Below, piece after piece: positions 48,345-59,318 of a stretch of DNA of 64,000 bases. The stretch's first letter is position 1. Each line of letters starts with the position of its first letter. Location of the stretch: the NCBI GenBank assembly GCA_026126105.1, contig JAHCJV010000011.1, positions 37,013 to 101,012 of the forward strand, read 5' to 3'. The notes below the pieces were generated by a model. The model was not told the origin of the DNA. It did no database searches and saw only the letters and a list, made by a program, of their open reading frames with translations. The position numbers and the translations under genes are program-made. The stretch is from Enhydrobacter sp. GTDB lineage: Bacteria; Pseudomonadota; Alphaproteobacteria; Reyranellales; Reyranellaceae.

Positions 48345-49496
48345 TCAGCCCTTGGCACGCCCAGGGACGGGCTTCTGGCCCACGACCTTCAGCCCAAAGC
48401 CCTCGATCCCGACGATGCTCTTCTTGCTGTTGGTCAAGAGGGTCATCTCCTTGACACCAAGGTCGATCAGGATCTGGGCGCCGACGCCGTAATCGCGAAG
48501 CTCGACCCCGGCCGGGGCGATCGCTTCACCGGCCCGGCGACGCTGCTCCGCGAGCACGACCGTCAGCGGTTCGCGGATCAGCACGATCACGCCGCGGCCT
48601 TCCTCGGCGATGGTGCGCATGGAGGCTTCGATCTCGCCGCCGCGGCCGCCGCTGCGTTGGCCGAGCGTATCGGTGAACAGGTTGACGGCATGCATGCGCA
48701 CGGTGACTGGCCCGGGCGCGGCAGGATCGCCTTTCACCAGGGCGACGTGCTGCGCCATCGTTACCTTGTTGATGTAGACGACGCAGCGGAAGTCGCCGCC
48801 CCACATGCTGTCGAGCTTGGTCTCGCTGATCCGCTTGATGATCGAGTCGTAGCGCCGGCGGTAGGCGATCAGGTCGGCAATGGTGCCGATCTTGAGGCCG
48901 TGGCGCTGGGCGAAGGTGATGAGGTCATTGCGCCGGGCCATCGTGCCGTCGTCGTTCATGATCTCGCAGATCACGCCCGCCGGAGTAAGGCCGGCGAGAC
49001 GCGCCAAGTCGACCGCAGCCTCGGTGTGGCCGGTGCGCTCGAGTGTGCCGCCGTCCCGCGCCACGAGCGGAAAGACGTGGCCAGGCGTCACGATATCCTG
49101 GGGCCCACACGATGGATCGATCGCGACCGAGACGGTGCGGGCGCGGTCGGCGGCGGAAATGCCGGTGGTCACGCCCTCACGCGCCTCGATCGACACGGTG
49201 AATGCCGTCTGATGCCGTGTGCCGTTGTTCTGCGCCATCAGCTTGAGGCCGAGTTGCTCGATGCGTTCGCGCGTCAACGCAAGGCAGATCAGGCCGCGCG
49301 CATGCTTGGCCATGAAGTTGATCGCCTCGGCCGTCGCCCATTGTGCCGGGACGACGAGATCGCCTTCGTTCTCGCGGTCCTCGTCATCGACCAGAATGAA
49401 CATTCGGCCCCTGCGGGCTTCCTCGATGATGTCCTCCGCCGCAGCCTTCACTTCGCTGAATGTGATCCGCCAGGCATCCTTTTCGAGCGCGCTCAT
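48345..49496 (-). CDS. ribB: RibBX-type DHBP synthase with degenerate GTP cyclohydrolase II domain
   Basis: The 383-residue protein has an intact N-terminal DHBP synthase half ([36 protein letters not shown]) that makes the four-carbon riboflavin precursor. The C-terminal half resembles GTP cyclohydrolase II, but the region aligned with the three zinc-binding cysteines reads [19 protein letters not shown], with no cysteines, so that domain should be inactive. Such RibBX proteins are known in proteobacteria; a separate ribA is then needed elsewhere. The ATG overlaps the ribE stop by four bases. Confidence 0.9.
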   Translation of the reverse strand: MSALEKDAWRITFSEVKAAAEDIIEEARRGRMFILVDDEDRENEGDLVVPAQWATAEAINFMAKHARGLICLALTRERIEQLGLKLMAQNNGTRHQTAFTVSIEAREGVTTGISAADRARTVSVAIDPSCGPQDIVTPGHVFPLVARDGGTLERTGHTEAAVDLARLAGLTPAGVICEIMNDDGTMARRNDLITFAQRHGLKIGTIADLIAYRRRYDSIIKRISETKLDSMWGGDFRCVVYINKVTMAQHVALVKGDPAAPGPVTVRMHAVNLFTDTLGQRSGGRGGEIEASMRTIAEEGRGVIVLIREPLTVVLAEQRRRAGEAIAPAGVELRDYGVGAQILIDLGVKEMTLLTNSKKSIVGIEGFGLKVVGQKPVPGRAKG

Positions 49497-50095
49497 GTCT
49501 TTCCGTGCTCCAACAATCGTTGAACGTATCGCGCGAGCATGTCGACCTCAAGGTTGACCCGCTGCCCAGGCCGGGCAGCTCCGAGGGTCGTAACCGCCTG
49601 TGTGTGGGGAATGATGTTGATGCCGAAGCGATTGCCGTCGACCTCGTTCACGGTCAGCGAGATGCCATCGACCGAAATCGACCCCTTCGGGGCGATGAAG
49701 CGCGCGAGGTCGGGTGGCGCCTCGAACACGAAACGCACGCTGCCGCCCTCCGGCGTCATCGAAACGACGTTTCCGACCCCGTCGACATGGCCGTAGACGA
49801 GGTGCCCGCCCAGCTCGTCGCCGAGCTTCAGCGACAATTCGAGGTTGATGCGCCGCCCCTGCTGCCAGTCGCCAAGGTGGGTCTTGTCGAGTGTCTCGCC
49901 GGAGACTTCGACCGCAAACCAGTCGGCGCCCTTTTCGACCACGGTCAGGCAGCAGCCGGAACAGGCGATCGACGCACCCATCGCGATTGGATTGAGATCG
50001 TGTTTCGTCTTGATGACGAACTTGCGGTCGCCCGTCTGTCCGCCCGCGCTCACCCCGGCGATCTCGCCGATGTCTGTAACGATTCCCGTGAACAT
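49493..50095 (-). CDS. ribE: Riboflavin synthase alpha subunit
   Basis: The 200-residue protein contains two similar lumazine-binding barrels. The first begins MFTGIVTDIGEIAG, and the repeat carries SVDGISLTVNEVDGNRFGINIIPHTQ. It dismutates lumazine to riboflavin. It lies nine bases after the ribD stop and overlaps ribBX by four bases. Confidence 0.95.
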   Translation of the reverse strand: MFTGIVTDIGEIAGVSAGGQTGDRKFVIKTKHDLNPIAMGASIACSGCCLTVVEKGADWFAVEVSGETLDKTHLGDWQQGRRINLELSLKLGDELGGHLVYGHVDGVGNVVSMTPEGGSVRFVFEAPPDLARFIAPKGSISVDGISLTVNEVDGNRFGINIIPHTQAVTTLGAARPGQRVNLEVDMLARYVQRLLEHGKT

Positions 50096-50103
50096 GACTA
50101 TTC

Positions 50104-51186
50104 TTAAGCCGCCCGATGCCAGGTTTCCAGCATGTCACCGCCTACGCTCCGGCTGGAGACCAGGGTGAACCGGGGCGCGAAACCGAGCCTTTCCAAGCCG
50201 ATGGGAGCGACCGCAGAGCGGCCGTCGCCCCCCAGCAACAGCCCTGCCCGAAAAGCGCTCAGCCTGTCCACGAGGTTGGCGCGAAGGAATGCCGCCGCCA
50301 CTTCTCCACCCCCTTCGATGAGCACGCGCGTAAGCCGTCGCTCGCCGAGAGCGGCCGCCGCTGCCTGAGCATCGATCTTGCCTTGCTCATTGGATGCAAC
50401 CTCGATCACTTCGACGCCCAATGCCTTGAGACCGTCGCGCGCGCGTGCCGGCGCCTCTGGCGTGCAGATCAGCCACACCGGGGTCCTGGCGGCTGAAAGA
50501 GCAAGTTTCGAGCCGGGCGACATACGCGCCCTCGAGTCGAGAACGACGCGAACTGGCGAATGGATCTCGAGCCCAGGCAGGCGGCAGGTCAGCTCGGGGT
50601 CGTCAGCGGCTACGGTGTTGGCGCCGACGAGGATCGCGTCATGGGTGGCGCGCAGATGTTGGCCCACGGCACGCGCCGCCGCGCCGGTGATCCACTTGCT
50701 CTCCCCCGATGCGGTCGCGATCCGTCCGTCGAGCGAGGTTGCCATCTTGAGATGGAACAGCGGTCGACCCTCGCGAACCCGCAGGAGAAAGCCCGCGTTA
50801 ACCTCCGCGGCCTCCGTCGCCCCCTCTCCCACTTCGACCGCGATTCCCGCCGCTCGAAGCCGGGCGTGGCCCCGCCCGTTCACCTCAGGGAAAGGGTCTT
50901 CGAGCGCCGATACGACTTTCGTGACGCCAGCCCGGATCAGCGCATCGGCACAGGGCGGTGACTTACCGAAATGCGAGCAGGGCTCGAGCGTGACATAGAC
51001 CGTAGCGCCGTGGGCGGCATCGCCGGCCTCCGCCAGCGCGACAGCCTCGGCATGCGGGCGGCCGCCATCGAGTGTGCGGCCACGGCCGACGATCGCACCA
51101 CCCTTCGCGATGACGCATCCAACCGCCGGGTTCGGCCAGGTGCGCCCGAGCGACCGGCGCGCCAGCGCGAGCGCCGCGCGCATCAT
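50104..51186 (-). CDS. ribD: Bifunctional riboflavin deaminase/reductase RibD
   Basis: The 360-residue enzyme has an N-terminal deaminase with zinc ligands in PHAEAVAL and PCSHFGKSPPCADAL, and a C-terminal reductase with HLKMATSLDGRIATASGESKWITG. These are the second and third steps of riboflavin synthesis. The ATG at 51186 starts four bases past the nrdR stop; longer upstream frames lie in nrdR. Confidence 0.95.
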   Translation of the reverse strand: MMRAALALARRSLGRTWPNPAVGCVIAKGGAIVGRGRTLDGGRPHAEAVALAEAGDAAHGATVYVTLEPCSHFGKSPPCADALIRAGVTKVVSALEDPFPEVNGRGHARLRAAGIAVEVGEGATEAAEVNAGFLLRVREGRPLFHLKMATSLDGRIATASGESKWITGAAARAVGQHLRATHDAILVGANTVAADDPELTCRLPGLEIHSPVRVVLDSRARMSPGSKLALSAARTPVWLICTPEAPARARDGLKALGVEVIEVASNEQGKIDAQAAAAALGERRLTRVLIEGGGEVAAAFLRANLVDRLSAFRAGLLLGGDGRSAVAPIGLERLGFAPRFTLVSSRSVGGDMLETWHRAA

Positions 51187-51190
51187 GCCG

Positions 51191-51655
51191 TCAGTCCTTG
51201 AGGTTGGTCTCGGCGAGGTCGGAGATGAACTCCTCGAAGTCCCGGGCCTCGCGGAAATTGCGATAGACCGAGGCGAAGCGCACATAGGCGACCGGATCGA
51301 GCGCGCGCAACGCGTCCATTACCAGCTCACCAATCTGCGTCGAGGGGATCTCGCTCTCGCCGGAGCTCTCGAGGCGGCGCACGATGCCGTTGACCACCCG
51401 CTCGACACGATCGGGATCGACCGGTCGCTTGCGGCAGGCGACCGAGATCGAACGAGCAAGCTTGTCGCGGTCGAATTGCACACGCTGGCCGTTCTTCTTC
51501 ACCACGGTGAGCTCGCGCAGCTGCACGCGCTCGAAGGTCGTGAAGCGTGAGCCGCACGAGGGGCAGTAGCGGCGCCGGCGAATCGCCGAATTGTCGTCGG
51601 TCGGTCGCGAGTCCTTAACCTGTGTGTCCTCGTGGCCGCAAAATGGACAGCGCAT
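51191..51655 (-). CDS. nrdR: Transcriptional repressor NrdR
   Basis: The 154-residue protein has an N-terminal zinc ribbon ([31 protein letters not shown]) and an ATP-cone domain. It represses ribonucleotide reductase genes when dATP is high. The ATG follows AGGGGGACTGA. The nrdR-ribD order downstream of glyA is standard in alphaproteobacteria. Confidence 0.96.
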   Translation of the reverse strand: MRCPFCGHEDTQVKDSRPTDDNSAIRRRRYCPSCGSRFTTFERVQLRELTVVKKNGQRVQFDRDKLARSISVACRKRPVDPDRVERVVNGIVRRLESSGESEIPSTQIGELVMDALRALDPVAYVRFASVYRNFREARDFEEFISDLAETNLKD

Positions 51656-51685
51656 TCAGTCCCCCTGATTTGTCTTGTTGCGTTG

Positions 51686-52993
51686 TCAGTCGCGGTAGAT
51701 CGGGAAGCGGGTGCAGAGCTCGCGGACCTTTCCTCGGACCTGCGTTTCGACCTGGGCGTCGCCGTCTGGGCCGTTCTTGGCGATGCCGTCGAGGACGTCG
51801 GCGATCAGGTCGCCGATCTGGCGGAACTCGGCGACGCCGAAGCCCCGGGTCGTGCCGGCGGGCGACCCCAAGCGCACACCGGAGGTTATCGTGAATTTTT
51901 CGGGATCGCCCGGGATGCTGTTCTTGTTGACCGTGATCCCGGCGCGATCGAGTACCTTTTCCGCCGAGACGCCGGTCGCCTTCTTGGGTCGAAGGTCCAC
52001 CAGCATGACGTGGCTGTCGGTGCCGCCTGAGATGATCCGGAGGCCTCGCTCGGTGAGCGCCGACGCCAGAGCGCGAGCATTGTCGATCGTGCGCTGGGCA
52101 TATTCCTTGAAATCGGGGCGCAGCGCTTCTCCGAAGGCCACCGCCTTGGCGGCGATGATGTGCATCAACGGCCCCCCCTGCAGCCCGGGAAACACCGCGG
52201 AGTTGATCTTCTTGCCGAGGTCGGCGTCGTTCGACAGCACCATGCCGCCGCGCGGTCCGCGCAGGGTCTTATGGGTGGTCGTCGTGACGACGTGGGCGTG
52301 CGGCAGCGGGCTGGGATAGACTCCGCCAGCAACGAGGCCTGCATAGTGCGCCATGTCGACCATGAAGAAGGCGCCGATCTCGTCGGCCACCTTGCGGAAG
52401 CGTGCAAAGTCGATCTGGCGCGAATAGGCGGAGGCGCCCGCGATGATCAGCTTCGGCCTGTCACGGCGCGCGATCTCCTCCATCTGCTCGTAATCGAGCA
52501 GGTGAGTGTCGGGCTTTACGCCGTAAGACAGCACCTTGAACCATTTGCCCGACTGGTTGGCGGGCGAGCCATGGGTGAGATGGCCGCCCTGATCGAGCGC
52601 CATACCGAGAAACGTATCGCCGGGTTTCAGCAGCGCCATGAAGACCGCCTGGTTCGCCTGCGCACCCGAGTGCGGCTGCACATTGGCAAAGCTGCACTCG
52701 AACAGCTTGCAGGCGCGATCGATGGCCAGCTGTTCGGCCTTGTCGACCTCCTCGCAGCCGCCGTAGTAGCGCCGGCCGGGATACCCTTCGGCGTACTTGT
52801 TGGTCAGTACCGAGCCGGCCGCCTCGAGCACGGCGCGCGACACGATATTCTCCGAGGCAATAAGCTCGATCTGCTCGCGCTGGCGATGCAGCTCTCCCTT
52901 CAGCACCGCGTCAATCGCCGGATCCGACTCGGCGATGCCTTGAGTGAACATCGCGAGCGGGACGTCTTGCCTCTGCGCGGCAGCTTGACTCAT
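51686..52993 (-). CDS. glyA: Serine hydroxymethyltransferase
   Basis: The 435-residue PLP enzyme interconverts serine and glycine with folate. Signatures are [30 protein letters not shown] near the N-terminus and the PLP lysine in [16 protein letters not shown]. The start overlaps the rpiB stop by four bases. Length is slightly above the 420 usual because of a short N-terminal extension. Confidence 0.96.
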   Translation of the reverse strand: MSQAAAQRQDVPLAMFTQGIAESDPAIDAVLKGELHRQREQIELIASENIVSRAVLEAAGSVLTNKYAEGYPGRRYYGGCEEVDKAEQLAIDRACKLFECSFANVQPHSGAQANQAVFMALLKPGDTFLGMALDQGGHLTHGSPANQSGKWFKVLSYGVKPDTHLLDYEQMEEIARRDRPKLIIAGASAYSRQIDFARFRKVADEIGAFFMVDMAHYAGLVAGGVYPSPLPHAHVVTTTTHKTLRGPRGGMVLSNDADLGKKINSAVFPGLQGGPLMHIIAAKAVAFGEALRPDFKEYAQRTIDNARALASALTERGLRIISGGTDSHVMLVDLRPKKATGVSAEKVLDRAGITVNKNSIPGDPEKFTITSGVRLGSPAGTTRGFGVAEFRQIGDLIADVLDGIAKNGPDGDAQVETQVRGKVRELCTRFPIYRD

Positions 52994-53439
52994 GACTTAG
53001 ATACTCCGGAAAGCTTGGCAACGCGGCCAACGTGACGGCCACCTTCGAATGCTGTGGCGAGGAAGACCTTCAACGCTTCGCGCGCCACTTCGATGCCGAT
53101 CAACCGCTGGCCAAAGGCCACCACGTTGGCATCGTTATGCTCGCGCGACAGGCGGGCCGACGTCGCATCGTGCGCAAGCACCGCGCGGACCTTCGGATTG
53201 CGATTGGCCGCGATCGAGATGCCGATTCCCGAGCCGCAGACAAGCACCCCCTTCTCGGCTCGGCCGGTGGCTATCGCATCGCCCATGGCTTCTCCAAAAT
53301 CCGGATAGTCCACCGATGCCGTCGAGTTGGTGCCGAGATCGAGCACGGCGTAACCTGCCTGCTGCAGATCGCCCTTCAAAATTTCCTTCAGGTCGAAGCC
53401 GGCATGATCCGACGCGACCGCGATGGTGGCCCCCGCCAT
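52990..53439 (-). CDS. rpiB: Ribose-5-phosphate isomerase B
   Basis: The 149-residue enzyme has [14 protein letters not shown] at its start, the catalytic Cys in [16 protein letters not shown], and [15 protein letters not shown]. It interconverts ribose- and ribulose-5-phosphate. It is the first gene of the glyA-nrdR-rib run, so the operon promoter should lie in 53440-53550. No flavin riboswitch was seen there. Confidence 0.94.
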   Translation of the reverse strand: MAGATIAVASDHAGFDLKEILKGDLQQAGYAVLDLGTNSTASVDYPDFGEAMGDAIATGRAEKGVLVCGSGIGISIAANRNPKVRAVLAHDATSARLSREHNDANVVAFGQRLIGIEVAREALKVFLATAFEGGRHVGRVAKLSGVSKS

Positions 53440-53557
53440 ATCGACGATCGATCCCCTCTATAGATTGAGCCCTCGAATACCATATCGGGGGCTCTCGTGT
53501 CACGAGAACGCAAAATCCTGTTGTGGCAACCACAAACCCTTGAATCGCAAAGAAAAA

Positions 53558-53577
53558 GGGCCCGGCGAACCGGGCCC
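53558..53577 (-). terminator. Rho-independent terminator of the liv operon
   Basis: GGGCCCGG and CCGGGCCC form an 8-bp stem with a four-base loop. On the minus strand it is followed immediately by TTTTTCTTTG, a classical intrinsic terminator just past the binding-protein stop. Confidence 0.85.
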
Positions 53578-53595
53578 TCCTCCGATCAATGTCGC

Positions 53596-54708
53596 CTACT
53601 TCGGCATCGGCGTCGACTTGCCGCCCTTCCAGACATAGATGTCGTAGACAGGGTCCTTGATGTCGCCCTTGGCGTCATAGGTCAGCGGACCGACGGCGGA
53701 GTCGTAGGTACCGGTGCGCAGTGCCGCCGCAACCTTGGCGGCCTCGGTCGACTTGGCCTTGTTGGCAGCGTCCGCCCACACCTTGACGGCGGCATAGGTG
53801 AACAGCGTGTAGCCGGCCGGCTCGTACTTGGCGTCGCGGAACTTCTTCACGAGGGCGGCATTCTTCGGATCGTCCTCGGCCTTGGGCGGGAACGACATCA
53901 GCACGCCATCGGTGGCGGCGCCACCGAGCTTGGCGAACTCGGCATCCTCGAGCGCGTCGAAGCCGACCATCTGGGCGCCGAAGCCCTGCTCGCGCGACTG
54001 CTTGATCAGCATCGCGCCGGCGGTGTGGTAGCCACCGAGCACGATGATGTCGATCTTGGCCTGCTTCATCTTGTTGATCAGCGCGGTGAAGTCCTTGTCG
54101 GTGTCATTGTAGGACTCGTACATCGCCTCGCGCAGGCCGCCCTTGTTCAGCGCCTTCTTGGTCTCGTCGGCCACGCCCTTGCCGTAGGGCGACTTGTCGT
54201 GGAGGATCGCGACCTTCGCATCCTTCTTGTTCTTCAGGATGTAGGCACCGACGGTGGCGCCCTGGACATCGTCGCGTCCGCAGGTGCGGAAGACGGTTGT
54301 ATTGCCCTTCGCTGCGGCATCGTCGGTCAGCTTGATGTTGGTCGATGCCGGCGTGATCTGCAGGATCTTGGCTTCCTTGTAGATGTCCGAGGCCGGGATC
54401 GAGCTGCCCGAGCAGTAATGGCCGGCCACGAACGCGACCTTGTCGGAAGCGAGCTTGTTGGCCACAGCCGTCGCCTGTTTGGGATCGCAGGCGTCGTCGC
54501 CGATCTGCAGCTCGAGCTTCTGGCCATTGACGCCGCCCGCGGCATTGATGTCGGCCACGGCCATCTCGGCGCCCCGGCGCAACTGCTCGCCGAACGCCGC
54601 GTACTGCCCCGTCATCGGGCCGACCGAGGCGATCTTGATCTGCGCGAAGGCCGGCGACACCGCGAGGGTCAGCGCCGCGACGGCCAGCGCGCCGTATATC
54701 CTGCTCAT
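53596..54708 (-). CDS. livK: Branched-chain amino acid ABC transporter substrate-binding protein
   Basis: The 370-residue periplasmic protein has a signal peptide ending PAFAQ and then IKIASVGPMTGQYAAFGEQLRRGAEMAVADINAAGG, the LivJ/LivK pattern. The ATG at 54708 follows AAAGGGAGATATTC; an upstream ATG adds nine residues. It is the last gene of the liv operon and is followed by a strong terminator. Confidence 0.93.
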   Translation of the reverse strand: MSRIYGALAVAALTLAVSPAFAQIKIASVGPMTGQYAAFGEQLRRGAEMAVADINAAGGVNGQKLELQIGDDACDPKQATAVANKLASDKVAFVAGHYCSGSSIPASDIYKEAKILQITPASTNIKLTDDAAAKGNTTVFRTCGRDDVQGATVGAYILKNKKDAKVAILHDKSPYGKGVADETKKALNKGGLREAMYESYNDTDKDFTALINKMKQAKIDIIVLGGYHTAGAMLIKQSREQGFGAQMVGFDALEDAEFAKLGGAATDGVLMSFPPKAEDDPKNAALVKKFRDAKYEPAGYTLFTYAAVKVWADAANKAKSTEAAKVAAALRTGTYDSAVGPLTYDAKGDIKDPVYDIYVWKGGKSTPMPK

Positions 54709-54756
54709 GAATATCTCCCTTTCGTGATTCTCCACCAGGTGGAGCCCTGCCGCAGC

Positions 54757-55115
54757 TTAGTGCTGCTCCTCCCAGCCCAGCAAGCCTTTGCGCCGGTACA
54801 GCCAGGGATATTGCCGGATCATCTGGCGCACGCGCGTCAGCCTGTAGGCAAAGGCCGCGATCGCGAATTGCACGAGCCAGCCGAGCAGAAATCCGCCGAT
54901 CGACCACAGCTCGCCATTGGCCAGGGCGTAATCGAAGAAGCGCAGGCCGGCCGACAGCAGGGCCGTGTAGGCAACGACCTGCGGCCACGACCGCCAGGTG
55001 CTCGCAACCGCCTGTCCCGCGGCGAAAGAGGCCGGGCCGACCAGCACGAGGTTGAACAGCAGGACGTTGAACAGCGTGTCGCCGAACCAGTCGAACATGA
55101 AGGTGTCGAGCGGGC

Positions 55116-55119
<4 letters not shown>
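54757..55119 (-). CDS. Small membrane protein within liv operon
   Basis: The 120-residue product has about three hydrophobic spans: LFNVLLFNLVLVGPASFAAG, WPQVVAYTALLSAGLRFFDY, and LWSIGGFLLGWLVQFAIAAFAY. It ends with a basic, aromatic tail (YPWLYRRKGLLGWEEQH). Its start overlaps the livF stop by ATGA, so it is part of the operon. I believe it matches a DUF (6867) seen with such transporters, but this is from memory. Function is unknown; it could modulate the permeases. Confidence 0.7.
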
Positions 55120-55821
<702 letters not shown>

Positions 55822-55835
<14 letters not shown>

Positions 55836-56639
55836 CGCCCTCGGTGCCCAGATAAGCGCGGATAACCGCCGGGTCGTTGCGGATTTCCTGCGGATTTCCC
55901 TCGGCGATCTTGCGCCCGTAGTCGAGCACGACGACGTGGTTGGAGATCGTCATCACCACGCTCATGTCGTGCTCGATCAGCAGCACCCCCACCCCGTCCA
56001 GATCGCGGATCGACACCAGCAGGTCGTTGAGCTCGGCCGACTCGCGCGGGTTGAGCCCGGCCGCCGGCTCGTCGAGGCAGAGCAGCCGCGGGTCGGTGCA
56101 CATTGCGCGCGCGATCTCGAGCCGCCGCTGCGCGCCGTAGGGCAGCTCGCCGGCCGGACGGTCGGCGTCGGCCAGCAGCCGGATGCGCTCGAGCCAGACC
56201 CGGGCCTTGTCGATCGCCGCCGCCTCGGCAATGCGATAGCGCGCCAGCCCGAGCAGCCCGAACACGCTCATCCCCGACGCCCGCATCAGCTTGTTGTGTT
56301 GCGCCACGAGGAGGTTCTCGAGCACCGTCATGCCGGGAAACAGGCGGATGTTCTGAAAGGTCCGCGCCACCCGCGCCTTCTGCCCGATCTCGTGGCCCAG
56401 CATGCGCTCGAGCAGATAGTCCGGCTCGCCGTGCAGGGTGAGCCGCCCGATCGTCGGCTTGTAGAAGCCGGTGATGCAGTTGAACACCGTCGTCTTGCCC
56501 GCGCCGTTGGGGCCGATGATGGCGGTGATCTCGCGCGGCCGCGCCGAGAAGGAGACGTCGTCGACCGCCACCAGCCCGCCGAAGCGCATGGTGAGATGCT
56601 CGACCTCGATCAGCGCAGCGCCCTCTTCCCGGGACGGCG

Positions 56640-56643
<4 letters not shown>
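55822..56643 (-). CDS. livG: Branched-chain amino acid ABC transporter ATPase LivG
   Basis: The 273-residue ATPase has Walker A GPNGAGKTT, the LivG-type helical insert after the Q-loop (RTFQNIRLFPGMTVLENLLVA), signature LPYGAQRRLEIARAM, Walker B LLCLDEPAAGLNP and switch His in LIEHDMSVVM. It pairs with LivF to drive LivH/LivM. The ATG overlaps the livM stop by four bases. A much longer open frame continues upstream but is shadow of livM and livH. Confidence 0.94.
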
Positions 56644-58052
<1,409 letters not shown>

Positions 58053-58058
58053 CCGGGT

Positions 58059-58973
<915 letters not shown>

Positions 58974-59164
58974 TCGGCCGGCGGCTCTCCCCTGCTTTAT
59001 GGTGCGACAGTACCCGAGGACAGCGTGGGTGCAAATCGCGGACCAGTCGGGCTGCGGTCATTGCCGAGGGCGCAACTCTCGAGAGCCGCTTTCCCAGCTC
59101 GCTGAAAAATCTCGGATGAGGCTGTTCCGGCAGTTCCTCGGCGCGGGGCTTGTCGAGACGTCTC

Positions 59165-59208
59165 CGGGAAAAGGAAGACCCCGGAACGCGTCTCCGCGTC
59201 CGGGGTCT
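59165..59208 (-). terminator. Intrinsic terminator of the tracrRNA
   Basis: AGACCCCGG plus ACGCG pair with CGCGT plus CCGGGGTCT around a four-base loop; one A is bulged. On the minus strand TTCCTTTTCCC follows. It also separates the CRISPR locus from the liv operon. Confidence 0.8.
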
Positions 59209-59266
59209 GAACCTTCAGTGGATAAACCACTTTACCGTGGTTTCCCTACCGACTTCCCGAAACCAC
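59165..59266 (-). ncRNA. tracrRNA of the type II-C CRISPR system
   Basis: The minus strand at 59258-59235 is exactly complementary to 24 consecutive bases of the crRNA-sense repeat. Downstream (toward lower coordinates) come a nexus-like hairpin, AGTGG/CCACT with loop TTTAT (59231-59217), and a terminator stem of 14 bp (59208-59176) followed by TTCCTTTT. The order anti-repeat, nexus, terminator is the standard tracrRNA plan. GTGGTTT at 59266-59260 can pair with AAACCAC at 59243-59237, so the anti-repeat can also fold on itself. TTGACC about 24 bases upstream could be a -35; the 5' end is not fixed. Confidence 0.85.
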
Positions 59267-59295
59267 TTGAGCATTCTGTCGCGTATGGGTCAAGA

Positions 59296-59318
59296 TGTTC
59301 CCGCAGGGGTTGGGAACA
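59296..59318. promoter_or_regulatory. Perfect dyad overlapping the cas9 start codon
   Basis: TGTTCCC and GGGAACA are perfect 7-bp inverted repeats nine bases apart. The right arm ends in the A of the cas9 ATG, and the loop contains the only GGGG that could serve as ribosome site. It could be a repressor operator for both divergent promoters, or an mRNA hairpin that limits cas9 translation. Confidence 0.55.

Noticed and set aside
53440..53557. Flavin (FMN) riboswitch upstream of the riboflavin genes
   Set aside because: Looked for the conserved AGGGA..GAUUCAGU-type elements before rpiB and between the rib genes; none is present and gaps within the operon are only a few bases.
59150..59317. 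Longer Cas9 start upstream of 59318
   Set aside because: The open frame continues upstream, but it crosses the tracrRNA terminator, nexus and anti-repeat, has no Cas9-like residues, and RuvC-I already begins 14 residues after the chosen ATG.
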